From an uncultured Acidobacteriota bacterium (GTDB lineage Bacteria > Acidobacteriota > Thermoanaerobaculia > Gp7-AA8), in contig CALMZP010000012.1 of the NCBI GenBank assembly GCA_937870635.1, positions 1 to 45,817 of the forward strand: a DNA stretch of 45,817 nt, given 5' to 3'. Shown here piece by piece: positions 1 through 8,203 of this stretch. Within the stretch, counting starts at the first letter, position 1. Each line of letters opens with the position of its first letter. The notes beneath the pieces were generated by a model. The model had not been told where the DNA came from. It saw only the letters and a program-made list of their open reading frames with translations, and made no database searches. Both the position numbers and the translations under genes were made by a program.

Positions 1-2
1 GT

Positions 3-192
3 GAAGGATGAAGGGTCTGAAGCTTTGTCATCCCGAGCGTAGCGAGGGACCTGGGGACGGGTGGCGCGAAACATCATGCCTCGTGCCGCCCATCCCCCAG
101 GTCCCTCGCTCACGCTCGGGATGACAGTCGGGCCCCTTTTCATCCTTCATCCTTCATCCTTCATCCTTCTGCCTTCTGCCTTCTGCCTTCCA
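3..192. repeat. Inverted heptamer-repeat element E1 with a nested palindrome
   Basis: The left arm (3-14) has GAAGGAT-type units and the right arm (141-192) has CATCCTT four times, then CTGCCTT three times, all with 7-bp period. The arms are mutually complementary. Between them lies a long palindrome: TCATCCCGAGCGTAGCGAGG near 28-47 pairs with CCTCGCTCACGCTCGGGATGA near 104-124. The left arm may be cut short by the window edge. No gene is seen in 1-280. Confidence 0.8.
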
Positions 193-280
193 AGGTCCAG
201 CCCTCAAACGGAATAGCTCCCGACCGCCCGCCGTTAGCTTGACTCTCCGGCGCTCGTTCACTATTCTGCGCCGGCTTCAA

Positions 281-359
<79 letters not shown>

Positions 360-373
360 CGTAACCATTGACG

Positions 374-416
374 CGCGGGTACTCAGCCGGTCGGCTGGTA
401 CCCGCGTTCGTTTTTG
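374..416 (+). terminator. Rho-independent terminator after tRNA-Gly
   Basis: Stem CGCGGGTAC (374-382) pairs with GTACCCGCG (398-406). An inner stem CAGCC/GGCTG closes a GGTC tetraloop. TTCGTTTTT follows. It lies 17 nt after the tRNA CCA and would end the tRNA transcript. Confidence 0.85.
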
Positions 417-508
417 TGTCCCCTCCCCCCTCCCGCTCAATGCCTTGCGGAACCCAGGTTCGGTCCATTCGACGATCCGGGGCCGCCTGTGCGATATTGT
501 AAATAATT

Positions 509-2037
509 GTGCGATTACTAACGAGAAACGTCTTCGTTCCGATACTGCTGTCGCTCTGCGGATCCTTCGTCCATGCGCAGGTGGCCCCGGTCGAAGTAGC
601 CGTTTCGGCTGCGAGGCCCGGCCGGGCGCCGGGCATTCAGGAGCACCCGCGCATAGCGGTATCCAGCGTCGGCGGCTTCGTTTCGTGGATGGACTACCGG
701 GGCAACGGCGACGTGTATGGAACACGCCTCGATCGCGAAGGCAGACCTCTCGATCCTCTCGGAATCCGTGTGTCGACGACGAAGCTTGGACCGGCCGGTA
801 TGACGACCTTCGGAGACGATTACCTGATCGCGGTCACGACACCCTGCGACGCGATCGGAGTCGTCCGCGTCACCTCGGAAGGCTTCGTCTCGCCAGAGCG
901 CTCGATCGGGACGTCGGCGGGGTTGTGCATCGCGAGCATCAGCATGGCATCGAACGGTCGTACCGCTCTCGCGGCGTGGCCCGGAGGCGAAGCGGTCCTC
1001 CTGGGTCGTGACGATGAAGTCCTGACCCGGTTTCCACTCGGTGCAGTGGAGTCAGTCGCCGTGGCGACGAACGGCACCGATTATCTGATCGCGACGCTGA
1101 CACGCACCGGCCCCTCGATTGATCTCGCCGTTCAGCGGGTGAGCTCTGCTGGTGAGGCTGGGGAGCGGTACCTGTTCGGGGGAGTCGGCGATATCGCCGC
1201 TGTCACTCTGGCCTCGAACGGAACGGATTATTTCGTTGCTGCGACGGGAACATCACTGCGAACCCAGGTCATCTCCGGCGATGGAACGCCAGTCGGATCG
1301 CCCGAGCTCGTTGCAATTGATCGCGGTACGACTGCAATCGATGCAACGTGGAACGGCGGAGAATACATCGTCCTTTTTCCCCGATTCGACAGCGCCGCCT
1401 GGAAGTACTCGCTCGTTGCCGCCCGATACGATGTGAAAGGCCGAAGAACTGCGTCCGAGGCGGTGGCGAACGTCACCCAGAACGCGCCGTTTCCCAATTT
1501 CAGTCTGGGGTCCTCTTCAAGCGCCGGATCGTTCGGCGGTTCGGCACCATGACGGATTCCGTGCCCGTCACGATCGAATCGAGCAATCAGCATATCGGCA
1601 GTGTCTCGCTGGTATCGAACGGCGCTGGCGACTCGTGGATCGCGTGGCGATCGACGAACGGGCTCATGGGCCGTCGTATCGACGCTGATGGAACGCCCGG
1701 GCAAGCGGCGGTCACTCTCCTCAGTCGTGACGTGAATGTCGACGCGGCGATGCTGGTCGCTGCGGGCGCACGCTACCTCGTCGCGTGGGACGCTCGGACG
1801 GGGTTGTACCACCGCCGCATTGGTATTCGTCCGATCACTGAAGACTCGGTTGCCTCGGCGGTGTTCCTGCCGGAACGGGAGATCGCCTGGGGTGGTTTCT
1901 CGGTCGCCGCCGGAGCCTTCGGAATCGTGGCGGCATATGACCGCATCGCGCCCGAAATACCCTATGGCGGAACGAGTCGGGTCTTTGTGCGAGAGGTTTC
2001 GCAGGCGCAGTACCGGCGCAGGTCAGTGCGTCGATGA
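509..2037 (+). pseudogene. Secreted repeat protein, frameshifted in the middle
   Basis: Frame 1 starts at GTG 509 and runs to a TGA at 1550-1552. It encodes a signal peptide (MRLLTRNVFVPILL... ending HAQ) and repeats built around SNGRTALAAW, TNGTDYLIA and SNGTDYFVAA. The same repeat style (SNGAGDSWIAW, AAGARYLVAWD) continues in another frame to a stop at 2037, giving about 510 residues if joined. The first stop overlaps an ATG at 1549 (ATGA), so translational coupling of two pieces is possible, but one indel near 1490-1550 in a single gene is simpler. The repeats suggest a beta-propeller-like extracellular protein of unknown ligand. A TATTGT hexamer at 495-500 sits 8 nt before the GTG with no Shine-Dalgarno sequence. 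The gene is the only cargo between the two tRNA 3'-end repeats. I do not recognise a named family. Confidence 0.7.
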
Positions 2038-2065
2038 TTCAATTCGTCGATTGACCGTCGAAACC

Positions 2066-2091
2066 TTCGAGTCCCGTTTCCCGCTCCAACT
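2066..2091 (+). repeat. att-like direct repeat, copy 2 (orphan tRNA-Gly 3' end)
   Basis: Identical over 26 bases to 334-359. The bases upstream (2041-2065) do not continue the tRNA, so this is a tRNA 3' fragment and not a second gene. It is followed 12 nt later by its own terminator hairpin. That fits it being the displaced original 3' end of the tRNA locus. Confidence 0.75.
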
Positions 2092-2103
2092 GGACCGCCA
2101 TCC

Positions 2104-2136
2104 GGGCCGCGACGACAGTCGCGGCCCTTCGTTTTT
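2104..2136. terminator. Terminator hairpin after the tRNA fragment
   Basis: GGGCCGCGAC (2104-2113), loop GACA, GTCGCGGCCC (2118-2127), then TTCGTTTTT. On the plus strand it has the T-run of an intrinsic terminator. It also lies immediately after the stop of the convergent minus-strand yraN, though that side lacks a good T-run. Confidence 0.8.
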
Positions 2137-2546
2137 CACGCGGTCCATTTCCACGGCCGCCAGGGATCGGCGACCGGCCGGAACGCGTCGGCGTAGTGGG
2201 TGACCACGAACCGCCAGCCATTCCAGAACAGCGAGAGGACGTCATAGCGGAGATCGAGCCCGCCGCCGCCGTACTTCGCCAGATATTCGTCGGCCAGTGC
2301 GATGAGACGCCGGCGCTTTTTCCCATCGACGGCTTCGTGGCCCTCTCCCGCGCCGAGGCTCTGACGCGTCTTCACTTCGGCGATCACGAGGATGCGGCCG
2401 CGCCGCACCACCAGGTCGATCTCGCCGCTGCGCAGGCGGACGTTGCGGGCCACGACACGGTAGCCGCGCAGACGGTAGAACCACGCGGCGCGGCGCTCGC
2501 CGAGGCGTCCCAGTCGCGCGGTCGCGAGGCGGCGTCGCAGCAGCAT
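2136..2546 (-). CDS. yraN: YraN / UPF0102 family putative endonuclease-like protein
   Basis: 136 residues, the normal length for the UPF0102 (YraN) family. That family has a restriction-endonuclease-like fold and no firmly known role in most bacteria. Visible hallmarks are LGRLGERRAAWFYRLRGYRV near residues 12-31, RSGEIDLVV near 39-47 and VIAEVKTRQS near 54-63, the spaced Asp and Glu-x-Lys of the nuclease-like core. It lies 19 bp downstream of the mutL stop and is probably co-transcribed with it. A TATCCT hexamer lies 6 nt before its ATG, so a separate leaderless transcript is possible. The 3' end abuts the terminator at 2104-2136. Confidence 0.9.
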   Translation of the reverse strand: MLLRRRLATARLGRLGERRAAWFYRLRGYRVVARNVRLRSGEIDLVVRRGRILVIAEVKTRQSLGAGEGHEAVDGKKRRRLIALADEYLAKYGGGGLDLRYDVLSLFWNGWRFVVTHYADAFRPVADPWRPWKWTA

Positions 2547-2565
2547 GAACCGAGGATAACGCTCT

Positions 2566-4365
2566 CTACCGGCGGTGGAAGTGGCGCTCGATGTCGGGGT
2601 GGCGGATGTCGACGATGATGGGGCGGCCGTGCGGGCACGCGTACGGGTTCGAGGAATCGAGGAGCTCTCCGACGAGGCGTGCCATCTCTTCGCCGCCGAG
2701 GGGGCGATGGACTTTGATGGCGGCCTGGCAGGCGAGCGAGGCGCAGATGCGCTCGCGCACGCGCGTCACGTGCGAGCCTTTCTCCTCGAGCGAGGCGTCG
2801 ATGAGCTTTCTGAGAAACGAATCGACGTCGTGACGCACCAGCTCCGCGGGCAACGCAGCGATCGCGAACGTATTGCCCGAGAAGCGCTCGATGTCGAAGC
2901 CGACGCCGCGAAGCTCTTCGAGGTGAGACTCGAGCACGGCCGACTCGCTGGCGCCGCATTCGTAGAGCGTGGGTGTGAGCAGCTGTTGCGTCACAGGCTG
3001 TCCCGTGCCGATGCGCGTCCAGTAGCGGTCGTAAAGGACGCGCTCGTGCGCGACGTGCTGATCGACGAGTCGCAATCCGCCCGGCATGTCGAGAAGGATG
3101 TAGCTCATCCGGTACTGGCCGATGACGCGGCCGCGAAGATCGCCGAGATCAGGAGGCGCTTCGAACTCCGTTGCCGGTTCCGACTCCGTCACCGCGGATG
3201 CGGGGGCGCCGGCCGGCGGCTGCACGACCGCGCCGCGGCTCTGGAAGAGCGGAGTCACCTCGGCTGCGACGCGAGGGACATCGTAACGAGCGGGTGGGAA
3301 CAGACCTTCGCCCGGCAGATCGAGGGGCGCGGCGCCGGGCATCGGCGCGTCTCGCAGCGGATGGCTGAGAAGGCCCGATCCTTCTTCCGCGCCGCCGAGC
3401 GCGCGCCTGATGGACTGCTCGACGACGACATGAATCGCGCCGGAGTCGCGGAAGCGCACTTCGGTCTTGGCAGGATGAACGTTGACGTCGACCGTCTCCG
3501 GCTCGACGTCGAGAAACAGGATGATCGCGGGATGCCCTTCGAAATCGAACGCGTCCGACGCGCGATTCGCCGCGTGCGTGAGCACACGGTCGCGCACGAG
3601 ACGCCCGTTCACGAAGAAGAACTGATTGCGTTTGCTCCCGTAGCGCAAACCACGGGTTACGAAGCCCGTTGCCCGAACGGATTCGAGCGCTCCGTCGATC
3701 GGCTCGAGACGTCCTTCCGTGTCGCTGCCGAGGATCTGGGTCGCGCGGTCGCGGTGATTCTGCGCTGGAGGGAGGTCGAGCACCAGGCGGCCGTTGTGAA
3801 TCAGGCGGAACGACCGCGAGGGCGAGGGGAGCGCATACGAGGAAACGGTCGTGATGATCGAGCGGAATTCGGCGTCGACGCTCCGCAGGAACTTGCGCCG
3901 CGCGGGAACGTTCTCGAAGAGCTCACCAACGGAGATCGTCGTGCCGCGATCGCGCGCAGCGGGGCGCACCTGGCGCGTGCCGGCCAGCGGATCGCAGACG
4001 ATCTCGGTGGCGTGGCCGGCGTTTCCGTCGGAAGTCAGGAGCGTGAAACGCGACACACTGGCGATGGAGGGGAGTGCCTCTCCCCGGAATCCGAGGGTGC
4101 GCACACGGGTGAGATCTTCGAAGTCGCGAATCTTGGAGGTGGCGTGCCGTTCGAGAGCGAGCAGGGCATCCTGTTCGTTCATCCCCGAGCCGTTGTCGCT
4201 GATCTCGATCAGCTTTCTGCCGCCGTGCTCGAGCACCACGTCGATCGCTGTCGCACCCGCGTCGATCGCGTTCTCGATCAGCTCCTTCACCACCGACGCC
4301 GGGCGTTCCACCACTTCGCCGGCGGCGATCTGATTGACGAGGTCAGACGGGAGGACGCGGATCAT
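2566..4365 (-). CDS. mutL: DNA mismatch repair protein MutL
   Basis: 599 residues. The GHKL ATPase of methyl-independent mismatch repair, acting with MutS at mismatches. The start at 4365 is chosen because conserved homology begins there (IRVLPSDLVNQIAAGEVVER); a longer frame adds 27 residues encoded by the neighbouring repeat. ATPase motifs: ELIENAIDAGA (Glu31, Asn32 region), DNGSGM (about 58), HATSKI, GFRGEAL (about 95). A Pro/Ala-rich linker (about 340-400) leads to the C-terminal dimerisation/endonuclease domain with DQHVAHERVLYD, a variant of the DQHA(X)2E(X)4E nicking motif (Ala to Val, last Glu to Asp), then ACQAAIK and CPHGRP near the end. Latent endonuclease activity is likely but the altered motif leaves doubt. 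No clear ribosome site is seen; element E2 begins 16 bp upstream. Confidence 0.97.
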   Translation of the reverse strand: MIRVLPSDLVNQIAAGEVVERPASVVKELIENAIDAGATAIDVVLEHGGRKLIEISDNGSGMNEQDALLALERHATSKIRDFEDLTRVRTLGFRGEALPSIASVSRFTLLTSDGNAGHATEIVCDPLAGTRQVRPAARDRGTTISVGELFENVPARRKFLRSVDAEFRSIITTVSSYALPSPSRSFRLIHNGRLVLDLPPAQNHRDRATQILGSDTEGRLEPIDGALESVRATGFVTRGLRYGSKRNQFFFVNGRLVRDRVLTHAANRASDAFDFEGHPAIILFLDVEPETVDVNVHPAKTEVRFRDSGAIHVVVEQSIRRALGGAEEGSGLLSHPLRDAPMPGAAPLDLPGEGLFPPARYDVPRVAAEVTPLFQSRGAVVQPPAGAPASAVTESEPATEFEAPPDLGDLRGRVIGQYRMSYILLDMPGGLRLVDQHVAHERVLYDRYWTRIGTGQPVTQQLLTPTLYECGASESAVLESHLEELRGVGFDIERFSGNTFAIAALPAELVRHDVDSFLRKLIDASLEEKGSHVTRVRERICASLACQAAIKVHRPLGGEEMARLVGELLDSSNPYACPHGRPIIVDIRHPDIERHFHRR

Positions 4366-4381
4366 CTTGATTGAGGTTCTT

Positions 4382-4554
4382 GAACGATGAACGATGAACG
4401 ATGAAGTCACGTCAGCCTGAGCCGCGAAGACGGCGAAGGATCTCAAGTTACGTATCCGGAGATTCTTCGCTGTCTTCGCGGCTCAGAATGATGTGGCGGT
4501 CGATTCCGCTCGCTGCGTCTTCATCGTTCATCGTTCATCGTTCATTCATCGTTG
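4382..4554. repeat. Inverted heptamer-repeat element E2 with a nested palindrome
   Basis: The left arm (4382-4405) is GAACGAT repeated three times; the right arm (4521-4553) is ATCGTTC repeated three times plus partial units. The core (about 4413-4490) is a second inverted repeat, CTGAGCCGCGAAGACGGCGA against TCGCTGTCTTCGCGGCTCAG. It fills the gap between mutL and the downstream minus-strand dehydrogenase. The right arm touches that gene's stop region, which itself reads GAACAACGATGA. Confidence 0.85.
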
Positions 4555-4560
4555 TAAGAA

Positions 4561-5592
4561 TCATCGTTGTTCCAGAACCACTTTCCCGAAGGCTTCGCGC
4601 GCTTCTAAGATACGGTGTCCGGCGGCAATCTCCCCCAACGGTAGCACCCGGTCGACGACGGGTCGCAGTCGGCCCGCTTCCACGTGCTTCATGATCTCGT
4701 GGAGCTCGGCGATGCTACCCATCGTAGAGCCCAGGATGGAGAGCAGCTTGAAGAAGACCAGGCGGAGGTTGATCGTCACGTCCGCGCCGGTCGTTGCGCC
4801 GCAAGTCACCAGACGGCCGCCCTTCGTCAGCGCGCGGAGCGAGCGGTCGAACGTATCGGCGCCGACATGCTCGAAGACGATGTCCACGCCGCGCTTCGAC
4901 GTGAGCGAGCGGACTTCTGCGAGAAAGTCCGTAGTGCGATATTCGATCACGGCGTCGGCGCCGAGCGCTCGGGCGCGCGCGGCCTTCTCCGCCGAGCCGG
5001 CGGTCGCATAGACCGTCCCACCCCACAGCTTCGCGACCTGAATCGCCGCCGTGCCGATGCCGGAACCGCCGGCGTGAACGAGAACCGTCTCACCGGGACG
5101 GAGCTGGGCGCGCGCGACGAGCATGTGCCACGCCGTCAGCATGTCGAGCGGAAGCGCCGCCGCTTCGGCGAACGACATCTGCGACGGCTTCCGGAGGAGA
5201 TTGCGTATGGGAACGGCGATCCTCTCGCGGCAGCCGCCGTCGGCAGTCTCGCCGTAGATCCCGTAGTTTCGGCAGAGGGGATCATTTCCGCTCAGGCACG
5301 CCGCGCAAAGTCCGCACGAAAAACCTGGGGCCACGATGACCTCATCGCCGGCACTCCAGCCGCCGCCAGGCGAGGTGACCGTCTCGACGACCCCGGAGAT
5401 TTCCGAGCCGGGGATGATCGGCAGGGGGAACTTGTGGCCCGGCACCCCGCGGCGCACCCACACGTCGAGATGATTGAGTGCCACCGCGCGGACACGCACG
5501 ATCACCTCTCCCGGCCGCGCGACCGCTTCGGGCACCTCGGTGATCTCGAGTTTTTCGATTCCGCCGTGCTCGCGGACGATGACGCCTCTCAT
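4561..5592 (-). CDS. Zinc-type alcohol dehydrogenase / quinone oxidoreductase-like (MDR family)
   Basis: 343 residues, the usual MDR length. The N-terminal GroES-like domain carries the structural-zinc cluster CGLCAACLSGNDPLC (about 93-107). The Rossmann domain shows HAGGSGIGTAAIQVAK (about 174-189). The position that usually holds the first catalytic-zinc cysteine is Asn-His (VALNHLDVW), as in quinone-oxidoreductase-like members, so catalytic zinc may be absent. It would reduce a carbonyl or quinone with NAD(P)H; the substrate cannot be read from sequence. A TACAAT hexamer (minus strand, 5602-5607) lies 9 nt before the ATG without a Shine-Dalgarno site, suggesting leaderless expression, divergent from the small gene at 5630. 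Confidence 0.88.
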   Translation of the reverse strand: MRGVIVREHGGIEKLEITEVPEAVARPGEVIVRVRAVALNHLDVWVRRGVPGHKFPLPIIPGSEISGVVETVTSPGGGWSAGDEVIVAPGFSCGLCAACLSGNDPLCRNYGIYGETADGGCRERIAVPIRNLLRKPSQMSFAEAAALPLDMLTAWHMLVARAQLRPGETVLVHAGGSGIGTAAIQVAKLWGGTVYATAGSAEKAARARALGADAVIEYRTTDFLAEVRSLTSKRGVDIVFEHVGADTFDRSLRALTKGGRLVTCGATTGADVTINLRLVFFKLLSILGSTMGSIAELHEIMKHVEAGRLRPVVDRVLPLGEIAAGHRILEAREAFGKVVLEQR

Positions 5593-5629
5593 GGGCGCGA
5601 GATTGTATGGCCTGTGCTAAGTTGCGCTC

Positions 5630-5836
5630 GTGGAGACACCAGTCAGAGCCGAAGTCCGGTTTCCCGGCGGCTTCCTCCGCCGCGCCGCGGCCATGATCGG
5701 CATCATCGTGCTCCTCGGACTCGCTCTGGGGATGATGTGGCGGGTGTACCAGCACCACGAGCGATCGATCGCCGTGCCTGACGAGCCCGCTCTGGTCCGT
5801 TACAGCGCGGCGCCGGCTTCAGCCGCAAAGTATTGA
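5630..5836 (+). CDS. Small single-pass membrane protein, unknown function
   Basis: 68 residues from a GTG start. A charged N-terminus precedes one hydrophobic segment (about 20-38, AAAMIGIIVLLGLALGMMW), then a short hydrophilic tail with Pro and Ala. There is no recognised domain. It is divergent from the dehydrogenase and followed 46 bp later by the BON-domain gene, so the two may be co-transcribed. A weak hexamer (CTAAGT) sits 7 nt before the GTG. Coding status rests on frame, position and the clean membrane segment. Confidence 0.5.
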   Translation: METPVRAEVRFPGGFLRRAAAMIGIIVLLGLALGMMWRVYQHHERSIAVPDEPALVRYSAAPASAAKY

Positions 5837-5882
5837 GGGGCGTAACGTTGTAGTTGGCATGCCGACTGCTCATATCCAGGGT

Positions 5883-6374
5883 ATGACCATCGCCCCGAAA
5901 TTCACGAAAATCATCGCTTCAGCTGCCCTCGTGGGCGCTCTGTCCATCGTCCCTGCGAGCGCAGCGGCTCCTGAAGCACGGAACATCACCGCTCAGTTCA
6001 CCGCCAGTGCTCCGGACGTGGAGCGTCTGCAGGTGTTCGAAGTCGGAGGTGTCGTGATCCTTCGCGGCCGCACCTACGACCGCGGTGCAGCCGAGGCGGC
6101 CGCACGTGCCGTCCAGGCGCAGGGCCATTCGCGGATCGCGAACCTCATCCAGATCATCGAAGCTCCGAATGACGTGACCATCCAGCGGGAAGCCGAGCGC
6201 GAGCTTGCCATGCACCGCTCCCTGGGCGGCAGCCAGCTCAGCGTCGAGTCGGAAAAGGGCATCATCTACCTGCGCGGCCGCATCCAGCACGACCTCCAGA
6301 AAGACGTGGCCGTAGCGGTCCTGCGGAGCGTGAAAGGCGTGAGGGAAGTGCGGTCGGAGCTGGTCAAGAACTGA
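5883..6374 (+). CDS. BON-domain exported protein
   Basis: 163 residues from ATG 5883. This start gives a clean signal peptide (MTIAPKFTKIIASAALVGAL, cleavage near ASAAA); an in-frame ATG 24 bases upstream is less likely. Two BON-like segments follow: one around residues 40-85 (VFEVGGVVILRGRTYDRGAA) and one around 100-160 (SVESEKGIIYLRGRIQHD ... VKGVREVRSELV). BON domains, as in OsmY and secretins, bind phospholipid or other envelope surfaces; a periplasmic envelope-maintenance role is inferred. The gene ends two bases before element E3. Confidence 0.85.
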   Translation: MTIAPKFTKIIASAALVGALSIVPASAAAPEARNITAQFTASAPDVERLQVFEVGGVVILRGRTYDRGAAEAAARAVQAQGHSRIANLIQIIEAPNDVTIQREAERELAMHRSLGGSQLSVESEKGIIYLRGRIQHDLQKDVAVAVLRSVKGVREVRSELVKN

Positions 6375-6376
6375 CC

Positions 6377-6535
6377 CGGACCTTGGACCTTGGACCTTGG
6401 GGTAACGAGTAACGAGTAACGAGTGCGAGTCACGAAAGCTCGTGGCTCTCGCATGAAGATGGCGCCGGCTCTCAGCCGGCGTTCGTGTTTTCCGGACAAT
6501 GCCGCCAGGTCCAAGGTCCAAGTCCAAGGTCCAAT
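6377..6535. repeat. Inverted heptamer-repeat element E3 (two heptamer types)
   Basis: The left arm (6377-6400) holds TTGGACC units, followed by a separate tandem AACGAGT x3 array (6403-6424). The right arm (6507-6534) holds GGTCCAA units, one of them shortened by a base. The core has smaller hairpins, for example GCGAGTCACGA against TCGTGGCTCTCGC near 6425-6451, and CGCCGGCTctcAGCCGGCG. It lies between convergent genes, where it could also stop transcription. Confidence 0.85.
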
Positions 6536-6589
6536 CGAGCCCGCTCGCCTTGCGCGCTGAGCGACTCGAGCCGAAGTGCCCCGGCGCCG

Positions 6590-8026
6590 CTACCGGATCG
6601 TTCTCACCGAGAACCGGAACTTGCTGCCCTTCAGATCGCGGCAGTCGAGAGTGGCTTCATCGACGGGGCAGCCGGGCGCTTTGATGGTCGAGGCCCAGAG
6701 AACTCCGAGGAGGACGTCGAAGTCGCGGACGGCGATGCTCGCCTCGAACCCGAGGCCTGCGTCGACGACGGCCTGATCGGTCCTGGTCATCGAGTCGAAT
6801 CCGAACCCGACGATGCCGGCCCCGAGATAGCCGATGCAGTAGAGAGTGTTCCAGTGGAGAGGGCCCATCTTGTAATCACGGTTGCGGAAGATGGGACGGA
6901 AGTACTCGTTGGTGATGTGAATCTCGTGAGTGCCGATGGAGTCGTCCGCTTCACCGATGGCGCGCAGCGCCTCGCGGCCGCCCAGGCGGAAGAGCTCATA
7001 CCGAGGAACGGTGTAGCGTTCCGGTTCGGGACGATCGTCACGGTTGGTGAATTTGTCGTAGCCGGCGAACACGCCGAAGTGCAGCCGTGAGAAAACGAAA
7101 GAGTTGCGAATGTCGAAGCGGTTCAGCCCTTCGGCTTCGAGCTTGGTGTACCGGTAGTCGCCGATGGAGTAATCGAACCGGTCCGCCTCGATGTCGAGGT
7201 CGCCGCCGGTGACGTTCAAGGTCTGGGTGAGAGCGACCGCGTAGCTCGATCGCTGAGGGCCGATGTCGCGGAACGCGGTGAGCACCGGCGTGATGCGGCC
7301 GCGCGATTCGCCGACGATCGCGTTCAGGCGCTCATCGAACTGCGTGCCGTACTGGTAGGCGGCCTTCGTGTAGAAGTTCTTGCGCCGGTGGTCGACATTG
7401 CGGAGATCGCCGAACGAGAGGTTGTCGCCCTGGAGGAGCCAGAAGTAACGCTCGTCGTAGTCCTTCGGGACGCCGACGAGGAGAAGTCCGCCGCGCACAC
7501 GCTCAAACTCCTGCGTGCTGTTCTCGCCGACGCTCGGGAACTCGATCGTGTCGAATGCGCCGATGCGGTACGTGTAGTTGCGCGAGTAGTACTTGTAGCG
7601 GAGGTACGTGCTGATGTCGCCGTTGATGAATTCGTAGTCGATCTGGCTCTCGAAGAGGGCGTTACGAATCAGCTTGCGGAGCCTGATCGACATCTGCATC
7701 TCGGGGAGGTAGATGTTGACGTCGGGGAGGGACTCGCGGCGGTCGTAGGCGCTGCTCGCCGCGTCGGAGAGGACCGGCGGTGGATCGGCGGCGGGGACGG
7801 CGGCCGGAGGAGCCGGCGGCTCCTCCTGGAGGCTCGGCTCGTCGATGTTCGGATCCTGGGTGGGTTCAGGGGGCTCGGGCAGCGGCTGCTCCTCGGCCGG
7901 CGGAGCGGGAGCGGGAGCGGGAACCGGAGCCGGGACCGGGGGGGCGGGTTCGGGAGTCTGGGCAGCGAGAGAACCGTGGAAAAGAAGGGAGGCGGCGAGT
8001 ACGGCACCTACGACGAGACTCCGCAT
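6590..8026 (-). CDS. Predicted outer-membrane beta-barrel protein with Pro-rich N-terminal linker
   Basis: 478 residues. The start at 8026 gives a signal peptide (MRSLVVGAVLAASLLFHGSL, cleavage near LAAQ); an in-frame ATG 48 bases upstream is less convincing. After the signal comes an extremely Pro/Ala/Glu-rich stretch (about 24-80), then about 370 residues rich in alternating aromatic and polar residues, short turns and beta-strand-like segments (YLRYKYYSRNYTYRIGAFDT), as expected of an outer-membrane barrel. A cysteine pair lies near the C-terminus (APGCPVDEATLDC). The last residues (FRFSVRTIR) do not end in the usual terminal aromatic. It is divergent from the OmpA-like gene. I cannot name the family; transport or surface-antigen roles are only possibilities. 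Confidence 0.7.
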   Translation of the reverse strand: MRSLVVGAVLAASLLFHGSLAAQTPEPAPPVPAPVPAPAPAPPAEEQPLPEPPEPTQDPNIDEPSLQEEPPAPPAAVPAADPPPVLSDAASSAYDRRESLPDVNIYLPEMQMSIRLRKLIRNALFESQIDYEFINGDISTYLRYKYYSRNYTYRIGAFDTIEFPSVGENSTQEFERVRGGLLLVGVPKDYDERYFWLLQGDNLSFGDLRNVDHRRKNFYTKAAYQYGTQFDERLNAIVGESRGRITPVLTAFRDIGPQRSSYAVALTQTLNVTGGDLDIEADRFDYSIGDYRYTKLEAEGLNRFDIRNSFVFSRLHFGVFAGYDKFTNRDDRPEPERYTVPRYELFRLGGREALRAIGEADDSIGTHEIHITNEYFRPIFRNRDYKMGPLHWNTLYCIGYLGAGIVGFGFDSMTRTDQAVVDAGLGFEASIAVRDFDVLLGVLWASTIKAPGCPVDEATLDCRDLKGSKFRFSVRTIR

Positions 8027-8129
8027 AACTGGAAGGGTCCTCTCAGATGACAAGGGTGACAGCAGCCCACTCAACGTTATGGTAAGGTCAACGGGTTGAA
8101 GCCCTTACGGAAATGAAGATTGAGGGCTC

Positions 8130-8145
8130 TGGCACACGTTTAGCA
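8130..8145 (+). promoter_or_regulatory. Candidate sigma-54 (-24/-12) promoter for the OmpA-like gene
   Basis: TGGCACACGTTTAGCA matches the sigma-54 consensus TGGCACGnnnnTTGCW at 11 of 13 defined positions, with GG and GC exactly 12 bp apart. It lies about 58 bp before the TTG start, leaving a leader of roughly 45 nt that holds the strong ribosome site AGGAGG. No activator gene is seen nearby, so this is a pattern match only. Confidence 0.4.
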
Positions 8146-8203
8146 GGCCGCGATGATTATAGCTGCGGACGAAGACCGTGCGAAGCTTTTAGGAGGTGTT
8201 GAC

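Noticed and set aside
2575-4374. 599-codon plus-strand ORF opposite mutL
   Set aside because: Mirror of the mutL codons; MutL motifs on the minus strand are complete, and the plus-strand protein resembles nothing.
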